DNA of 64,000 bases from Eutypella sp. D-1 (taxonomy: Eukaryota > Ascomycota > Sordariomycetes > Xylariales > Diatrypaceae): positions 3,534,001 to 3,598,000 of the forward strand of contig JAJTTP010000001.1 in the NCBI GenBank assembly GCA_023313575.1, written 5' to 3'. Shown one piece after another: positions 35,256-47,548 of this stretch. The notes below the pieces were generated by a model that searched no databases, was not told the DNA's origin, and saw nothing but the letters and a program-made list of their open reading frames with translations. The translations under genes and the position numbers were made by a program. Within the stretch, counting starts at the first letter, position 1. Each line of letters starts with the position of its first letter.

Positions 35256-38017
35256 ATGAAGCTACTGAGGTTCCTGGCGCTGGGCCTCCTCCATACCGGG
35301 GCGGCCACAGCCGGTGCCCTCCTATTTCGGCCGGGCCAATCGGTCACCGTGCCATCCTGGAAAATTCAGTCGAGCGCGGAAGCAGGGGATGATCTGGCCG
35401 CCTTATCCCGAACGGGCGCCGACACATCATCGTGGCACCGCGTAGACGCGCCGAAGTGCACGCTCATGGGGTGTCTCATTGAGGCTGGAGTCTACTCGGA
35501 CGACGAGCTCTTCTACTCGGACAACCTGAGACACTTCAACACAAGCGAATTTCACTCGCCATGGCTTTATCGGCATGATTTCCGGCTCGCCCGGCTACCA
35601 GGCCGGCACTATTTCCTGCAGACTAATGGTATCACCTCGAGGGCCGACATCTACCTCAACGGTAAGGAGGTGGCCAACAAGACGGTCCAGGCCGGTGCCT
35701 ACGCAGGACATAAATATGATATCACCAACCTAATAGCGAAGGACAACGCACTGGTGATTCGTGTCTATCCGACAGATTACAACTACGATTTCGCGCTCGG
35801 TAGGCGCTAAACCTATCCACCAGGGGGTTGGGGATTTCATAGCTAATATAGGCAATGTAGGATTCGTCGATTGGAACCCTTATCCGCCCGATAATGGAAC
35901 AGTAAGTCCTTCTCAAGGTTTTACAGCCAGCTAGGGAAATGAAGTTGCTGACCCGGATTCTGCAGGGTGTTTGGCGCGACGTCGAAATCAAGGAGTCGGG
36001 TCCCGTGACACTAGGGCCACTCAGGGTGGTTACGGAGACGACCCTTCCAATTGAGAAGCGCAGTGCAAAGGTATCACTCAAGGCCACGGCCCGAAATCTC
36101 GAGGATCGCGATATCACAATTGAGGCGCTGGCCTACATTGCAACCGAGCACGGCTTCAAGCCACATACCTTAAAGAAGTCCGTCAAGATCGGCCCGAAGG
36201 AGACCATCGAGGTCGAGCTTTCGACCACACTAAAGTCGCCCGACATATGGTGGCCGAAGGCTTGGGGTGCGCAGCCGCTATACAAGGCCCGACTGAGCGT
36301 CTTCACCCGGGGCTTCCAATCAGACGTGGCGGAGCGTACGTTCGGCATCCGCCAGGTCACGTCCGAGATTAACAAATACGAAGAGAGGGTATTTTCTGTC
36401 AACGGACACCCATTCCAAGTGGTTGGGGCTGGATACTCCGCAGATATGTTTCTTCGGTGGGACAGCGACATCTTCGCCTCGCAGGTCGACCTCATGCTGG
36501 ATCTGGGCCACAACACGGTGCGGCTTGAGGGGAAGAACGAGCACCCGGAGCTCTACGAGATTGCGGACCGCAAGGGCATCATGGTTATGGCCGGGTGGGA
36601 GTGCTGCGACAAGTGGGAAGCCTGGGACTACAACACGAATCTCGAAATCAACGATATCTGGACGGACGAGGACTACGAGATCGCAAGGCAGAGCATGATC
36701 CATGAGGCCCTCATGCAGCAAGCCCACCCGAGCGTGCTCGCCTACCTGATCGGTAGCGATTTTTGGCCTAATGATAGGGCGACACAGATGTGGATGGACG
36801 AGTTCAAGAAGGCTGACTGGCAGGTGCCCGTGGTCGCCTCGGCGTCGTCGCAGGGGTACCCGGACCTGATCGGGCCATCAGGAATGAAGATGGAAGGCCC
36901 GTACGACTGGGTCCCGCCGAACTATTGGTATGACGTCGAAGAGTATCGGCTGGGATCTTCATTTGGTTTCGGTTCGGAGCTCGGCGCCGGCGGGGGAACA
37001 CCCGAGATAGGTAGTCTGAAGCGATTCCTGTCGAAATCTGACTTGGAAGACCTCTGGAAGAAGCCGAACAAGGGCCTCTATCACATGTCAACGGAAGTTT
37101 CCTCGTTTTACACGCGCGAGATCTACAACGAAGCTCTCTGGAACCGTTACGGGGAGCCGACGTCGCTCGACGACTACCTCCTCAAGGCACAGATGATGGA
37201 CTACGAGGCAACGCGGGCGCAGTTTGAGGGCTTCTCCATCAAGTGGAGTGCCGAGCGCCCCGCGACCGGCCTCATCTACTGGATGCTCAACAACGCGTGG
37301 CCGAGCCTGCATTGGAATCTCTTTGACTACTACTTGCATCCCGCCGGGTCGTACTTTGGGGCCAAGATCGGGGCGAGACTAGAGCACGTCGCGTACGACT
37401 ATCAGAAGAAGGACGTCTACCTTATCAACCACTCCCTCAGCCACAAGGGCACGCGGACAGTAACAGTCGATGCGATCGATGCGAACGGCAAAGTCTTACT
37501 TCACAAATCAAAGCAGGTCGAGACGGTTCCAAACGCCAGTAAGAGTGTCACTAGCATCTCGGAACTCAAGAATGCAACAGGTGTCACTTTTGTGAAGCTC
37601 ACGCTGTTAGACGGCCACCACAAGCAGCTGAGCCGTAACGTCTACTGGCTGGCCGAGTCGATAGATGAACTGGACTGGGAGGAGTCGTCATGGTACCACA
37701 CGCCGGTGGATGAGTTTGCGGACTTCACCTCCCTCGACGACCTGAAGACGGCCAAGGTCTCAGCCAGGGCGTCGCTGTTTGGGCGCTGGGGAGGCGAGAC
37801 GACAGTGGTGCTTGAGAACAACTCGCCCGTGCCGGCATTCTTCGTCAGGCTCAACTTGGTAGACCGACATGGCGGGGATGTCAATCCGGTCTTCTGGTCG
37901 GACAATTATGTCACATTATGGCCGCATGAGAAGCTCGAGCTCAATGTGAAAGGAAAAGGGGGGCATGCCGTGGAGATCAGCGGTAAGAATATCGCCTCCG
38001 CAAAGATAACGCTATGA
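35256..38017 (+). CDS. secreted GH2 exo-beta-D-glucosaminidase
   Basis: Exons 35256-35799, 35861-35901 and 35966-38017 join in phase to 878 residues; introns are 61 and 64 nt. The ATG at 35256 opens a signal peptide (MKLLRFLALGLLHTGAATAG). These enzymes remove single glucosamine units from the non-reducing end of chitosan oligomers and act outside the cell in breakdown of fungal wall or chitosan. GH2 architecture is visible: a sugar-binding jelly roll (about 50-190), an immunoglobulin-like domain, a TIM barrel (from about 340), then C-terminal beta domains. Asp460 in LIGSDFWPND and Glu533 in FGSELGAG match in motif and spacing (73 residues) the acid/base Asp and nucleophile Glu known for the Amycolatopsis enzyme CsxA. 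Ordinary GH2 galactosidases and mannosidases have Glu at the first site, so specificity is fairly secure. Confidence 0.92.
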
Positions 38018-38692
38018 AGGCATCGTCGAATTGGTTGTGTGTACATAAGGAGAGGTGTTAGGAGTACGGAGGCCGTTGCATTAATGTATCGCAATAATCC
38101 CACTTGTATGAAAAAAAAAAAGCACCTAGCCCATCTCAATTCGCAACAATATTAGCAGGTAATTTATCTTAGCCTTGATGGTGCCAGGGAACAAATAGGA
38201 GAAGTTCAGGTCATTCATTTCGGCTTAGTTCTACTTAATTACTTATTCCCTCTTAAACCCCCTTTTATCAAGTATTTCTTCATAGTTATATGTATTCCTT
38301 CTTTAGTCGCATTTATTGAGGTTATGTGTATAGATAGGGGATCACTGAAGTTCGATGTTGACCAATCATATGCACTGAGTTTTGAGCTCTAATGATACCT
38401 TAGGTCATTCTAGAGTCCCCTAGAGCTACTTAGGTAGTAGGAAGGTGACGTTTTTGAGGCCTAAAAAAGTGGCAGCACTTGAGCAGTTATACATAGTAAG
38501 GTACCTACTAAAGAATTACTTACTACTAGTTCGACTTTTCTCGAACCCACCACGACCACCACCATCCCCATCAAAAAGCACCACCAACTTGGAATCACTT
38601 CACACTTCAGCCACAACCTCAACCTCAACCTCAAACCACAACTACCAGCGTCAACCACCACCACCTACACATCGAATGATCCGACACGCACA
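38018..38692. other. intergenic region with a pyrimidine/CA-rich leader
   Basis: It contains the GH2 3' end and the PAM17 promoter. From about 38.54 kb the plus strand is rich in CCA, CAC and CTC units, typical of a fungal leader. No separate gene is visible. Confidence 0.6.
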
Positions 38693-39590
38693 ATGTTAAC
38701 TTCGACAACCAACGTCGCCCGCTTTGGTACTCTCGGTGCCCGGGGGTTACAACTCCAATCCACTGCCTTTGCCAGAGGAGGGGTGGCCGCCAGCACGTGT
38801 CCGTACTCGACCTTCGTCGCATCGTCACTAGCGAAGAATCAATGCACGAGCCTCCCATCGAAACCGCTCTCGAGTTCCCTCCGGACGCAAAGGTCGCCGT
38901 CTTCCACTCCACAATGCTGTATCACTACCACTCCCCGCCGACACGCATCCTCCTCATCTACCACCGCGACACCTAGCAACGTCAACACCAACACCACCAG
39001 CTCGAACCCGCGACAGCAACAACAGCAGCAGCAGAAACAACAAGCACCGCCGCTGGACTGGAACACATTCTTCCGGCTGCGCAAGACGCGGCGCCGGATC
39101 CAGCTGGCGAGCAGTATTCTGACCACGTTCGCGGGCGGTTCCGTGGGCGGCATGTTGCTCGTGAACCAGGACCCCGAGTGGCTGCTCGGCCAGATCCCCA
39201 TGGATCCCGTCTTCAGTCTGGGACTGCTGACCATGGCATGCGCCGGTCTCGGCTGGCTTGCGGGCCCCTCTCTCGGCTCCGCCCTCTTCCACCTCTTCCG
39301 CCGCGGCGTCAAACAACCCATGGCCGTCAAGGAGGCCGAGTTCTTCGCCCGCATCCGCAAGAACAGGGTCGACCCCACCACGAGCTCCGTTCAGAATCCC
39401 GGTAAGTCCATTTTCTCCCATCCTACTAAAAATAAGATCGTAGATGTTAGTTCACTTGCTATTGCTAACTTGACATTCCTTTTTGACAGTGCCCGATTTC
39501 TACGGAGAGAAGATCTCTAGCGTGGCCGGCTACAGGCAATGGCTCAAGGACCAAAGGGCGTTTAACAAGAAGCGCACGAGCTTCGTTTAG
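38693..39590 (+). CDS. PAM17: PAM17, presequence translocase-associated motor subunit
   Basis: Exons 38693-39401 and 39490-39590 encode 269 residues; the 88-nt intron has GTAAGT and ACAG ends. PAM17 is an inner-membrane subunit of the mitochondrial import motor attached to TIM23, where it helps the Hsp70 motor pull precursors into the matrix. The N-terminal 100 residues are Ser/Thr/Arg-rich with almost no acidic residues, as expected of a matrix-targeting presequence, and end in a Gln-rich run. Two hydrophobic segments follow (about 137-157 and 172-198) after the conserved DWNTFFRLRKTRRR. The second exon gives the family C-terminus VPDFYGEKISSVAGYRQWLK. The protein is longer than yeast Pam17 because of the low-complexity leader. 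Confidence 0.93.
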
Positions 39591-39940
39591 GGGTAGTAGG
39601 TGAACTCGACGGCTGGACTCAATTGTTGAACAAAAGGGAACAACGGTGTGTGCTACGATATCGTCGAGGGCAACGGAGATGAGTGTTTTGCTTAGTTATG
39701 GAATTTCTCAATGTTGTGTATGAGTTTCACGGTTTACCGGGACGGATGGCTGTTCTTTAGCCGTCGCTCGAGAGGATGAAGGAAGAAGAGAAAAAAAATA
39801 CTGTCATGGGATTACTTGGGTCGGCGTTCCGGACCCTCTCCCAAACTATGTATCAAATAGGGCGGTAAGACATGCACCAATGCAAACTCCCCTTACCATG
39901 TTGTAGTTCATCTGTTTCGATTCCAAAGGCTATAAAACAG
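39591..39940. other. short intergenic region between convergent genes
   Basis: It holds the facing 3' ends of PAM17 and UBA4. No gene or repeat is seen. Confidence 0.7.
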
Positions 39941-41551
39941 CTATGTGAAGGGCATTGTGTGGTCGACCTCCTGCTTCCACGCTCTGATCCCGCCCTTGAT
40001 GTCACCGATGAAGCGGGCACCATCCTGGTCAAGGCCCATCTCTTTCAACCGGCGCGCTACCACCTGCGAGTCGTTGCCCACTCTGCACACTACATAGATA
40101 GGCGCGGTACTGGGCAGGGACTCCGGGATCCAGTCCGGCCGCGCCTGTTCTCCGGGGCCGTCGGCTCCCGCCTTATTTCTGGTCTGCGCCTGGAACTTGG
40201 AGAACGGCACGTTGACCGAGCCGGCTATGCTTGCGACGCCGTAGTGCTCCTTCTCACGAACGTCTAGCAGCAAGTGCTGATACTGCTCCTGTTTCTGCTC
40301 CTCCCGCTGGTTCTCTCCTGAGCTGCCGCCCCGCAGCCTGTCGTAGTACTCGGTGGCAGACACGCGCTCCTCGGGCCGCAGGATCCCGGCGGACGCGCCG
40401 GCGGATGCGCCACAGAACTCCGCATAGTCCAACGACCCGGCGGCCAGCGCCTCCAACGTGAGTGTCGACCGCGCCGAGCAGGCGAAGCAGTCGGGCCGCC
40501 GGCCGCGCATGCGGACGGACCGGAACGGCGGCGTCGAGCCGGCTGAGAACAGCAGGAGACTCGGGCTCGTTTTCTGCTTGTCCTGTTTCTCGCCCGCTGC
40601 GGCACCGGAGCTGGTTAACGGGCTGGGGGCAGAGGCGACGATCAGCTTGATGACCTCGAGCGCCTGCAGCACGCCCATGACACCCACCACGGGCCCTAGG
40701 ACGCCGCCCTCGCCACAGCTCAGCACGGCCTCGGCGGGCGGCGGTCGCGGGAATACGCAGCGGTAACAGGGCCCGGCTTCTTCGGCGGGGTTGGCGGCCC
40801 CGATTACCCCGAGTCCGGCTCCCGTCCGCGGCGGGCCGGGCGGGTGGTTCAGCACGATGAGCTGGCCATCGGTGCGCAGGGCGGAGGCGGAGACGAGGGG
40901 CTTGCCGAGCAGGACGCAGGCATCGGAGATGAGGTAGCGGGAGGTCGGGCGGTCGGTGCAGTCGAGCACGAGGTCGTAGGGACCCACGACATCAGCGGCC
41001 GTAGCGGCCATCAGGTGGGTCGCGTGCGCCACGTACCGGACGAGCGGGTTCAGGGCGCGGCATTGCGTGATGAGGCTGTCGACCTTGGCGCGCCCTGCCC
41101 GCGCCGTCTCTGTCGTGTGCCCGACCTGTCGGTGCAGGTTCGAGAGCTCCACCACGTCTCCGTCCACCACGCCCAGCGTCCCTACACCTGCCCCCGCCAG
41201 GTACAGCGCCGCCGGGCACCCGAGTCCGCCCGCCCCTACGATCAGCACCGATGCGCCTCGTAGCGCCAGCTGTCCCGCCGTACCGACCCCCGGCAGGATC
41301 AGCTGTCGCGCGTACCGCATATACTCCTCCTCTGCAAGAGGCCACTTCCACTCGGTAGGTAATGGTAGTTGTGGCGATTCTGCCGACTCAGAGGCCCCGC
41401 CCTTCAGGAAGGTCTCGGCCGACTCCGTTGATTTCTCACCCTCCTCGGCCCCCTCCAGTTCCCGTAGTTGCCTGCGGAGGTCCTCGAGCTCTCTCTCGGC
41501 TCGCGAGATCTGCTGGCGCAGTTCCTCGGCTTTTTGTGAGGCAGAGTTCAT
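39941..41551 (-). CDS. UBA4: UBA4/MOCS3, Urm1-activating and sulfur-transferring enzyme
   Basis: An intronless gene of 536 residues; the ATG at 41551 is used because the frame extends upstream only from a TTG. Uba4 adenylates the C-terminus of Urm1 and loads it with sulfur for thiolation of wobble uridine in tRNA; the same enzyme activates the molybdopterin small subunit where that pathway exists. Visible features: an N-terminal coiled coil (about 4-40), the ATP-binding loop GAGGLGCP near 106, zinc-binding CYRC and CFAC pairs, and the adenylation-domain cysteine in LSCGEGGVLG. At the C-terminus is a rhodanese domain whose active loop reads CRVGNDSQ. The linker before the rhodanese domain is unusually rich in Ala, Gly, Gln and Glu. 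It diverges from SLX9 and converges on PAM17. Confidence 0.95.
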   Translation of the reverse strand: MNSASQKAEELRQQISRAERELEDLRRQLRELEGAEEGEKSTESAETFLKGGASESAESPQLPLPTEWKWPLAEEEYMRYARQLILPGVGTAGQLALRGASVLIVGAGGLGCPAALYLAGAGVGTLGVVDGDVVELSNLHRQVGHTTETARAGRAKVDSLITQCRALNPLVRYVAHATHLMAATAADVVGPYDLVLDCTDRPTSRYLISDACVLLGKPLVSASALRTDGQLIVLNHPPGPPRTGAGLGVIGAANPAEEAGPCYRCVFPRPPPAEAVLSCGEGGVLGPVVGVMGVLQALEVIKLIVASAPSPLTSSGAAAGEKQDKQKTSPSLLLFSAGSTPPFRSVRMRGRRPDCFACSARSTLTLEALAAGSLDYAEFCGASAGASAGILRPEERVSATEYYDRLRGGSSGENQREEQKQEQYQHLLLDVREKEHYGVASIAGSVNVPFSKFQAQTRNKAGADGPGEQARPDWIPESLPSTAPIYVVCRVGNDSQVVARRLKEMGLDQDGARFIGDIKGGIRAWKQEVDHTMPFT

Positions 41552-41962
41552 CCTGTATCGTTTCAAATGCGCTGGTCAGACATGACGAGGTAGCCTAGAT
41601 TAATCAAGGAAAAGAGAATAGGGGTGTAGGTACACGGGCAGGGGTAACTTTCACATACAAAAATGCGAAATCTTTCGGATAACGAACTAGTGGGGCCCTG
41701 GCTCTAGTTAGTCTTAGTTACTTGGCGTTGGAATGCATTTATCCCGTGCCCGTAGCGCTTACCCTACCTACTTATTATATGTCATCGATCCACTAAAAAG
41801 TTTAGCACGGAGGTCCCTTCATAACTCTCCATGTAGGGAATGCAGGGAACTTTCTACTGTCTATTAGGTGTAGTTTCTTCGTACTTTCCAGGTTTACGAT
41901 TTCAGGCCCATCACTTCAATATCGCCTTACCACAGCCACAACTACATCCAGGAAACCAAGTC
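41552..41962. promoter_or_regulatory. divergent promoter of UBA4 and SLX9
   Basis: Only 411 bases separate the two start codons, so both promoters and leaders must share this stretch. I see no clear TATA box, which is usual for housekeeping genes. Confidence 0.6.
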
Positions 41963-42705
41963 ATGGTAAGTAGAATCCCGTCACGTTCCGCACTTATCAA
42001 ATTTTACAATTGCAACTCACTGACTGACCGACAACTTCCTAGGCGCCGGTAGTCCCTACAAAGCGACGATCGCTGCGCTCGAAACTAGCAGCGCGGGCGG
42101 CGGGGGAGCCATACAAGCCGCGCAAGGCACCGCGGCCAGACGCGGTGGCGCCACCAGACGACCTACTCTCACTGTCGGGTACAAAGAAGGACAAGCGGCA
42201 TATCCGGCATGCGTCGTTCGTGTCGCGGATCGAGAAGACCAGCGGCGGCGCCGGCAAGAAGCCGCTGAAGCGCCGACGCCCGGGCAAGAAGCTCAACACG
42301 ACACTTGGCGCCCTCGCAGATGCCCTGCCGGACCTCGACCAAGACTCCCTTGCCCAGCTCCAGGAGGGCAAGGTCCGGCACAAAAGCCTGAAGAATGGCA
42401 AGGGCGCCCTTCGCAGGAAGGAGAAAATCGTCCGTGGCGAGGTCGAGAGGTTCGGCGTCAGCCTTGCGCGGCTGAACGCCATGGGTGCTGCTGCCAGTGG
42501 CGGTGATGGTGGGGAAGTCCAGGGGATGCAGGTGGAGGAGGATCGGAGCGTAGGTGTAGACGGGAGCTCAGCGGAGAGCGGGAACGCACCAGGGCCACAA
42601 CCCCCAAGCTCGACAGCGAATCGCTGGGCCGCCCTAAGGGGCTTCATATCTGCTACTATGGAGCAGAACCCGGCGTTCTTAGGCAACAAGGAAGATGGAA
42701 AATAA
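41963..42705 (+). CDS. SLX9: SLX9-like ribosome biogenesis protein
   Basis: The protein (221 residues) is split so that the first coding exon holds only the ATG (41963-41965). A 77-nt intron (GTAAGT to CCTAG) follows, and exon 2 (42043-42705) supplies the rest, starting APVVPTKRRSLRSKL. SLX9 is a nucleolar protein needed for processing and export of small-subunit pre-ribosomes. The family pattern is present: a basic start, KKDKRHIRHASFVSRIEK, then KRRRPGKKL with a predicted LGALADALPDL helix. RHKSLKNGKGALRRKEKIVRGEVERFG and the C-terminal NRWAALRGFISATMEQNPAF complete it (long stretches cited in parts). Without the one-codon exon the frame has no plausible ATG at its 5' end, which supports the split start. 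Confidence 0.85.
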
Positions 42706-42968
42706 GGATCGCGCCAGCCAATGCAGTATATTCTCACAGGAAAAGCAAGTTACATTATAAGCGACCTATCATCCAAGCTAAGGCTCATCTTGCTAGGTAT
42801 TTTCCCTCGCCTCTAGCGTTCTTTTTCTTCCGATATATATTCCTACGCAGCGAGACCAAGACCAGAACACGAACACTTCCACTAACTCATCTCCATGGAG
42901 GACGCTGAGTAACCGTCGATCCTGTCGATTGTCTCTTAGGCCATGAAGGCTCATCACGTGGCGGTACT

Positions 42969-44886
42969 TTAGACCGCGAAGAAACAACGCTCGCACCCAG
43001 CATGGATAGGCCGACCAGGCCACAGTACTATAAAGTAGTTAGCGACATCCGCACAGCTGGTTTGATAGGAGGGACAAGAGTGGCTTATCCGTACATCGAA
43101 GCTACCGATGATGGTGAAGGGGAGCAAGGGACAGCTACGGTGGATAGTTGCGAGCGTTTCCCCTGACTGTTTCCAGTCAGACAAAGAATTGATCCAATCC
43201 GTCGTCCTGCTGACCCGCGTGACTGCGTTGCTGAAGACGAATTTGATTCCCGTGATCGCGCCACTATCGTTGGAATACATGACCCTAATGCTCCGGAGGT
43301 CTTCGTTCTCGGCCACGGGGGAAACGGTCTCGGTAGCGAAGGAGGTGTAGCCGATCTCGTCGCTCGCGTACACTTTGGAGCCATCGACTTGGTGGAAGAA
43401 CCGAATCCCAGTGATCATCGACTTGCGGCCCAGGCGAGTGGTCGTTACGCCGATACCGCGAAGTCGATAGTCGCGGGTCACCCAGGGCGAGCGACGCATG
43501 ATGAGTGGCATATCGGGCCCCTTGTCCGTCTTGTCGTGCAGCTGGCCTCTAACTAGCCGCACAGACTGACGACGCGGGCGCCACTTTGCCTCCAGGTCCG
43601 CTGTCATGCCCTTCCAGTCCTCCATGTTTACAGGAAAGCCCTGAGCGGTCCGACAGATGAGGTCTCTCACGAAGAGCAGCCGCCTCCAGATACCGACCCT
43701 CCGGGACGCGCTCGTTATATGGCCTGACCCCCAAAATCTCGTGCCCCAACGTGGTCGGAAGAGCGGCTCCATGACGAAGCAGAGGGCACGCCAGTTTGGC
43801 GCCTCGCCCAGGGTCGTGGGAACGGCGTAAGGATAGGCATTCAAGAAGCGGGCCTTCCAGTACGAAGTCGGGAGCTGGTCAAGGCTTGACACAGCCGCTA
43901 TAGCCCTCGAGGCCAAGCGAAGGCTAGGCAGGTCCTTGAAGTCCACATGTGGCAAAATGCAGAGTAGCAGCTCGCGGGGGAGCCGGGAGAAGATATCTAC
44001 ACCGCAATGCTCGATGAGCTGACCGGATGCCATGATATGTGGTTGCGGACGCTGGTAGGGGTCTATCCCGAGTACCTTCAGTCGCTGGTTATGAAATGCT
44101 CCCAGATGTTGTGGCTGCCGTGGTGCATGGCTCGGTACCGTGTTTCCCTGGTGGCTGGGGATGAATTCTCTGACTAAGTCCGGATCTACCGGGTTCTGAC
44201 CCAGCCTGATGAGCTGCTCGATCGACTCCTCGAGCCTGTCTAGTCGGGTTCCGCACCTCGTGAAGATCTCTTCTGGCGTTCTGGGTCGTAGCGGCTCGAC
44301 TGATGTCATTCCAGGCATAAAGTTAACAGCGCCAATCAGCAATCCCACAGGCATCGGATGACCGCCTGTGGGCTTCCGGTTGATGGCATAGCTCATCCGT
44401 GCCAAGCCGGCCGCCAGAGCCGTGTCTTCGGTAGACCCCGTTGTGCCGAAGCGGGTCGTAAAGAGTTCCCAGCATGCACCGTCGAATACAGACGCCCACT
44501 GCTTAGTAGTGCAGTCCCAGCCGAGTCTGGCCTTGTGCAACAACGTTTCCGGCTTCTTATCTGCCGCCGTGTCTTCCGTGGCCGGGTCGGTATCGCTGTA
44601 AAATATCCAGGTCGGTCTCTCGTCTCGATTCATCTCCATTGACTTGACCCAAACCAAGGTGGCTTTCTCCGGGGGGGCCTGCTTCCACACCACTGGTATC
44701 ATGCATTAGCTCAGCCGTCAAAGGGAATGCCTAAGTACATAGGTTAAAAGAAATAAAAGCAGTAGATGAATCCTTACCCCCTCTCATCTTGCACCAGCCA
44801 TCCGGCTCCCTGTGCATGCCAAGTTCTGAATCAGACATGCCGAAACTCATGAGGAACGTGCATATTGGACAGCGCAATCCGTCCAT
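42969..44886 (-). CDS. F-box domain protein of unknown function
   Basis: Exons 44886-44778 and 44692-42969 join in phase to 610 residues; the 85-nt intron starts GTAAGG and ends CCAG. The ATG at 44886 is the first in the frame. The N-terminus is a small cysteine motif (CPICTFLM, with another Cys near 32), then a long region without known domain. An F-box follows at about 265-310 (VDIFSRLPRELLLCILPHVDF, then LPSLRLASRAIA). F-boxes bind Skp1 and bring substrates to SCF ubiquitin ligases. The C-terminal 300 residues, probably the substrate-binding part, are not WD40 or leucine-rich repeats. Similar large F-box proteins occur in paralogous families in filamentous fungi, with no known targets. Its 3' end faces SLX9 across 263 bases. 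Confidence 0.75.
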
Positions 44887-47548
44887 GGTTGAACTCTCCG
44901 CGTTGTGCGTTGGTACCGTGATATAACTGTGATCTAGTGATGCCAACGTTCATAAGCTGGTTTGCACCTTCAGGAATAAGGACTTAAACGTCACTTCTTC
45001 ACTTCTTTATTCTCGCTGGTTGTGTTGGCTAGTTACCTTATGCGATGCTAGGTCCTTGTCAAATACCGAAGTAGTTCAAATGGGAAATCCTGGTTGGGTT
45101 TCTCATGCACGCCCGTTTGCTATTGTCATTTATTGTTCCTGCCTGGGTAGCTACAATACTTCCCTTGGTAGTAGGCAGCAATAGGTACTTCGGATAACAG
45201 AACCTTAGCAGCTAGCAGGTAGACGTTGCCTATGTACCTAAGGTGAGGCATAGATAGATACGAAGCTGGAAATACGTATATGCTCGGTAGATACATAGGT
45301 GTATGTCATCCTGATACGATGCAAACCCACAAACCACTCAGCAAACAAGTAACACATAATGATCCGACAACCACCCCAACATAGCTATACCTTGGCAATT
45401 ACTCGTGTCCATCTGGAAAAAAATTATTCTACAGACGAAAGGATCCATTAAGACGAATCATTTGAAGTTAAGCATTGCCTACCAGTATCGGACAACTTAA
45501 AGCTTGACAAGTTTTAACGAATCTGCAAGCTCGCTGGTGTATATGATGGGCCCCACCCCCACCTCCGTGCCCATCTTATCGATCTCCCCATATCTATCTT
45601 AGATCGTCCTATTGCTCCCTTTTTCCCCTCACTATGAGTAAAGCTTCCAATATTCATGTAATACGTGGTACATAAATGCAAACAAGATTCCCTAGGTACC
45701 TACCTACGTAGTAGCAGCTACTTAGTACCTACCTACCTACATATAGGTAGAAGCCCTTCCTATCTGCTAACCGCCACCTACCTCACCCGCCTTATAAGTG
45801 TTCAAGCCCGTACCATAGGTGTAAGTAAAGGCAGGATCTGGTCCGTGCCGCTGCTATAGGTAACTAGTCGCCTCCCCAATCGGGCAATTCTCTGAATGCC
45901 AAGCTTTTCGTTTGGGAACTCTGATTTGTGGGGTGATGATATGTACATATGAGCAGATACTGACCAGGTGCCAACATTGAATGTGCTAAGTACCTAGATA
46001 CTTAGATACCAGACGGACGACCCGATGCTTCCCCGCCTGAACCCTTCTGCGGGCAGCTGGAGGGTCCTCCATATTTCTACGTACTGCTTGTACTTAGGTA
46101 TGGAGGTGTAAGTACGTAGCTAAGCCCCCAAAAGCCCTGCAAGCCCCTGCAATGGCAAGTATTCATGCACCTCCGTTCAATGACAATTAATTGACATCCA
46201 TGGATGAGTCCAACTGCCGCTCAGCCTCGTTCATCGTCGTCATTCTGCGCCTGTCACCAGATGCCCCCTCCCCCTTCTCGCAGGTGAAGTCCACTGCCAG
46301 CTCAGCCTAGAAGGTTTCTCTCCCGCTGCCCTATCTAGATCTGGGACCCTGGGATCCATTGTATGTAGCTCTTTCTGTCCAATCCCGTGGCATCCCGTTG
46401 TACCATTTACTGTTCGCTGGTTGCCTCCCACCTACCTTCCTGGTACATAATCCCTAAATGTATGTACTGTACTTCGTATATCCTAAGACCAGGTGGAACG
46501 TACACTAGCGCAACCTCCTTCGACCCACTGTCCAGTAGTTGGCCTCTTCTCCAGATCCACCGAGAAGGAAAAACTGGCTCTATTTGTACCCTGACTGCCG
46601 CCTACCCTGCTCGGTAGGTACAGTACCTAGGTACTTACCTGCCCAGGTGGTTAGTAGTAGTCATACATACCGAGCAGCTCATGATCTCCCACCTCATCAT
46701 TCCATTAAGTACAAGACAAGAACCTTGTAAGGTAACAGCAACCAACAATAAGAAAAAAGCTTTTGTCTACTCCCTTCCTTCCGCCCCCTCCACTTCTTTC
46801 TTCCACTTCCTGCCCAGGTGGTTACCTACTTACATAGTACTTTTGAATCTTTTATACCTTTTTCCCTTTTACAGTATTTCTCTCTGAAGTAATCAACAAG
46901 AAAAAAAAAAATCCCCCAGTAATATATGTAACTACACTTTTGATTACCAAAGAAGAAAAGCAAGAGCAGACCTCACCTAAGAAATAAATAAAATCTTCAT
47001 CTACTTTGTTTTCCCCCACTTCTCCCCTTGCACACTTGCACACTTACCAAACACCTGGGCAAGGGAGAGAGAGCTTCTCCCTCCATTCGCCCTTTTTTGA
47101 GACTCTCCCATACTCAAAGTCCAAATACATAGAAGGTAGCTTGCTAGATTGTTGCTGTGTCTTTTAAGCATTACTTACTTATGCATATAAGTAATTGATC
47201 GCATCGTCATCTCTCTCTTTTTTTTTCTAACCGCCACCTACCTAGGTATTATCTCCTACCTAATCCCGTGGACCTCCTATCGCGAAACTCTTCGTCGTCT
47301 GCTTGGGCACTTATTTGCTATTAAATACAATAATACCCACGGCACTGACTGCACTACGCCATTCGCACACGGTGACCCGGCGATTTGACTTTATCCCTGC
47401 TTGACGACGACACCATCGACTTAAAACGCCGATATATCCAACGCGATCCGGGTAACTCCGCGGTATCCGGTAGTTCTTTACCGACAACATCTTTTTCTCT
47501 TCTACAATCTCCCCGGTTAGCAGTGACGTGACGCTCGTCCCAACTTTC
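44887..47548. other. 2.7-kb divergent intergenic region
   Basis: It lies between the starts of the F-box gene and the NEDD8-type protease. The plus strand from about 46.4 kb is pyrimidine-rich with ACCTACC and CCTAGG units (for example 45691-45750 and GTACCTAGGTAC at 46623-46634). This fits a long promoter and leader for the protease. No gene is supported. Confidence 0.6.
46623..46634. repeat. 12-base palindrome GTACCTAGGTAC
   Basis: Identical to the palindrome at 1399-1410 in the gene desert. Confidence 0.85.

Noticed and set aside
14861..38017. Possible sugar-utilisation gene cluster (GH32, sugar porter, GH2)
   Set aside because: The genes are 11 kb or more apart, on both strands, separated by unrelated genes, and no local transcription factor is present.
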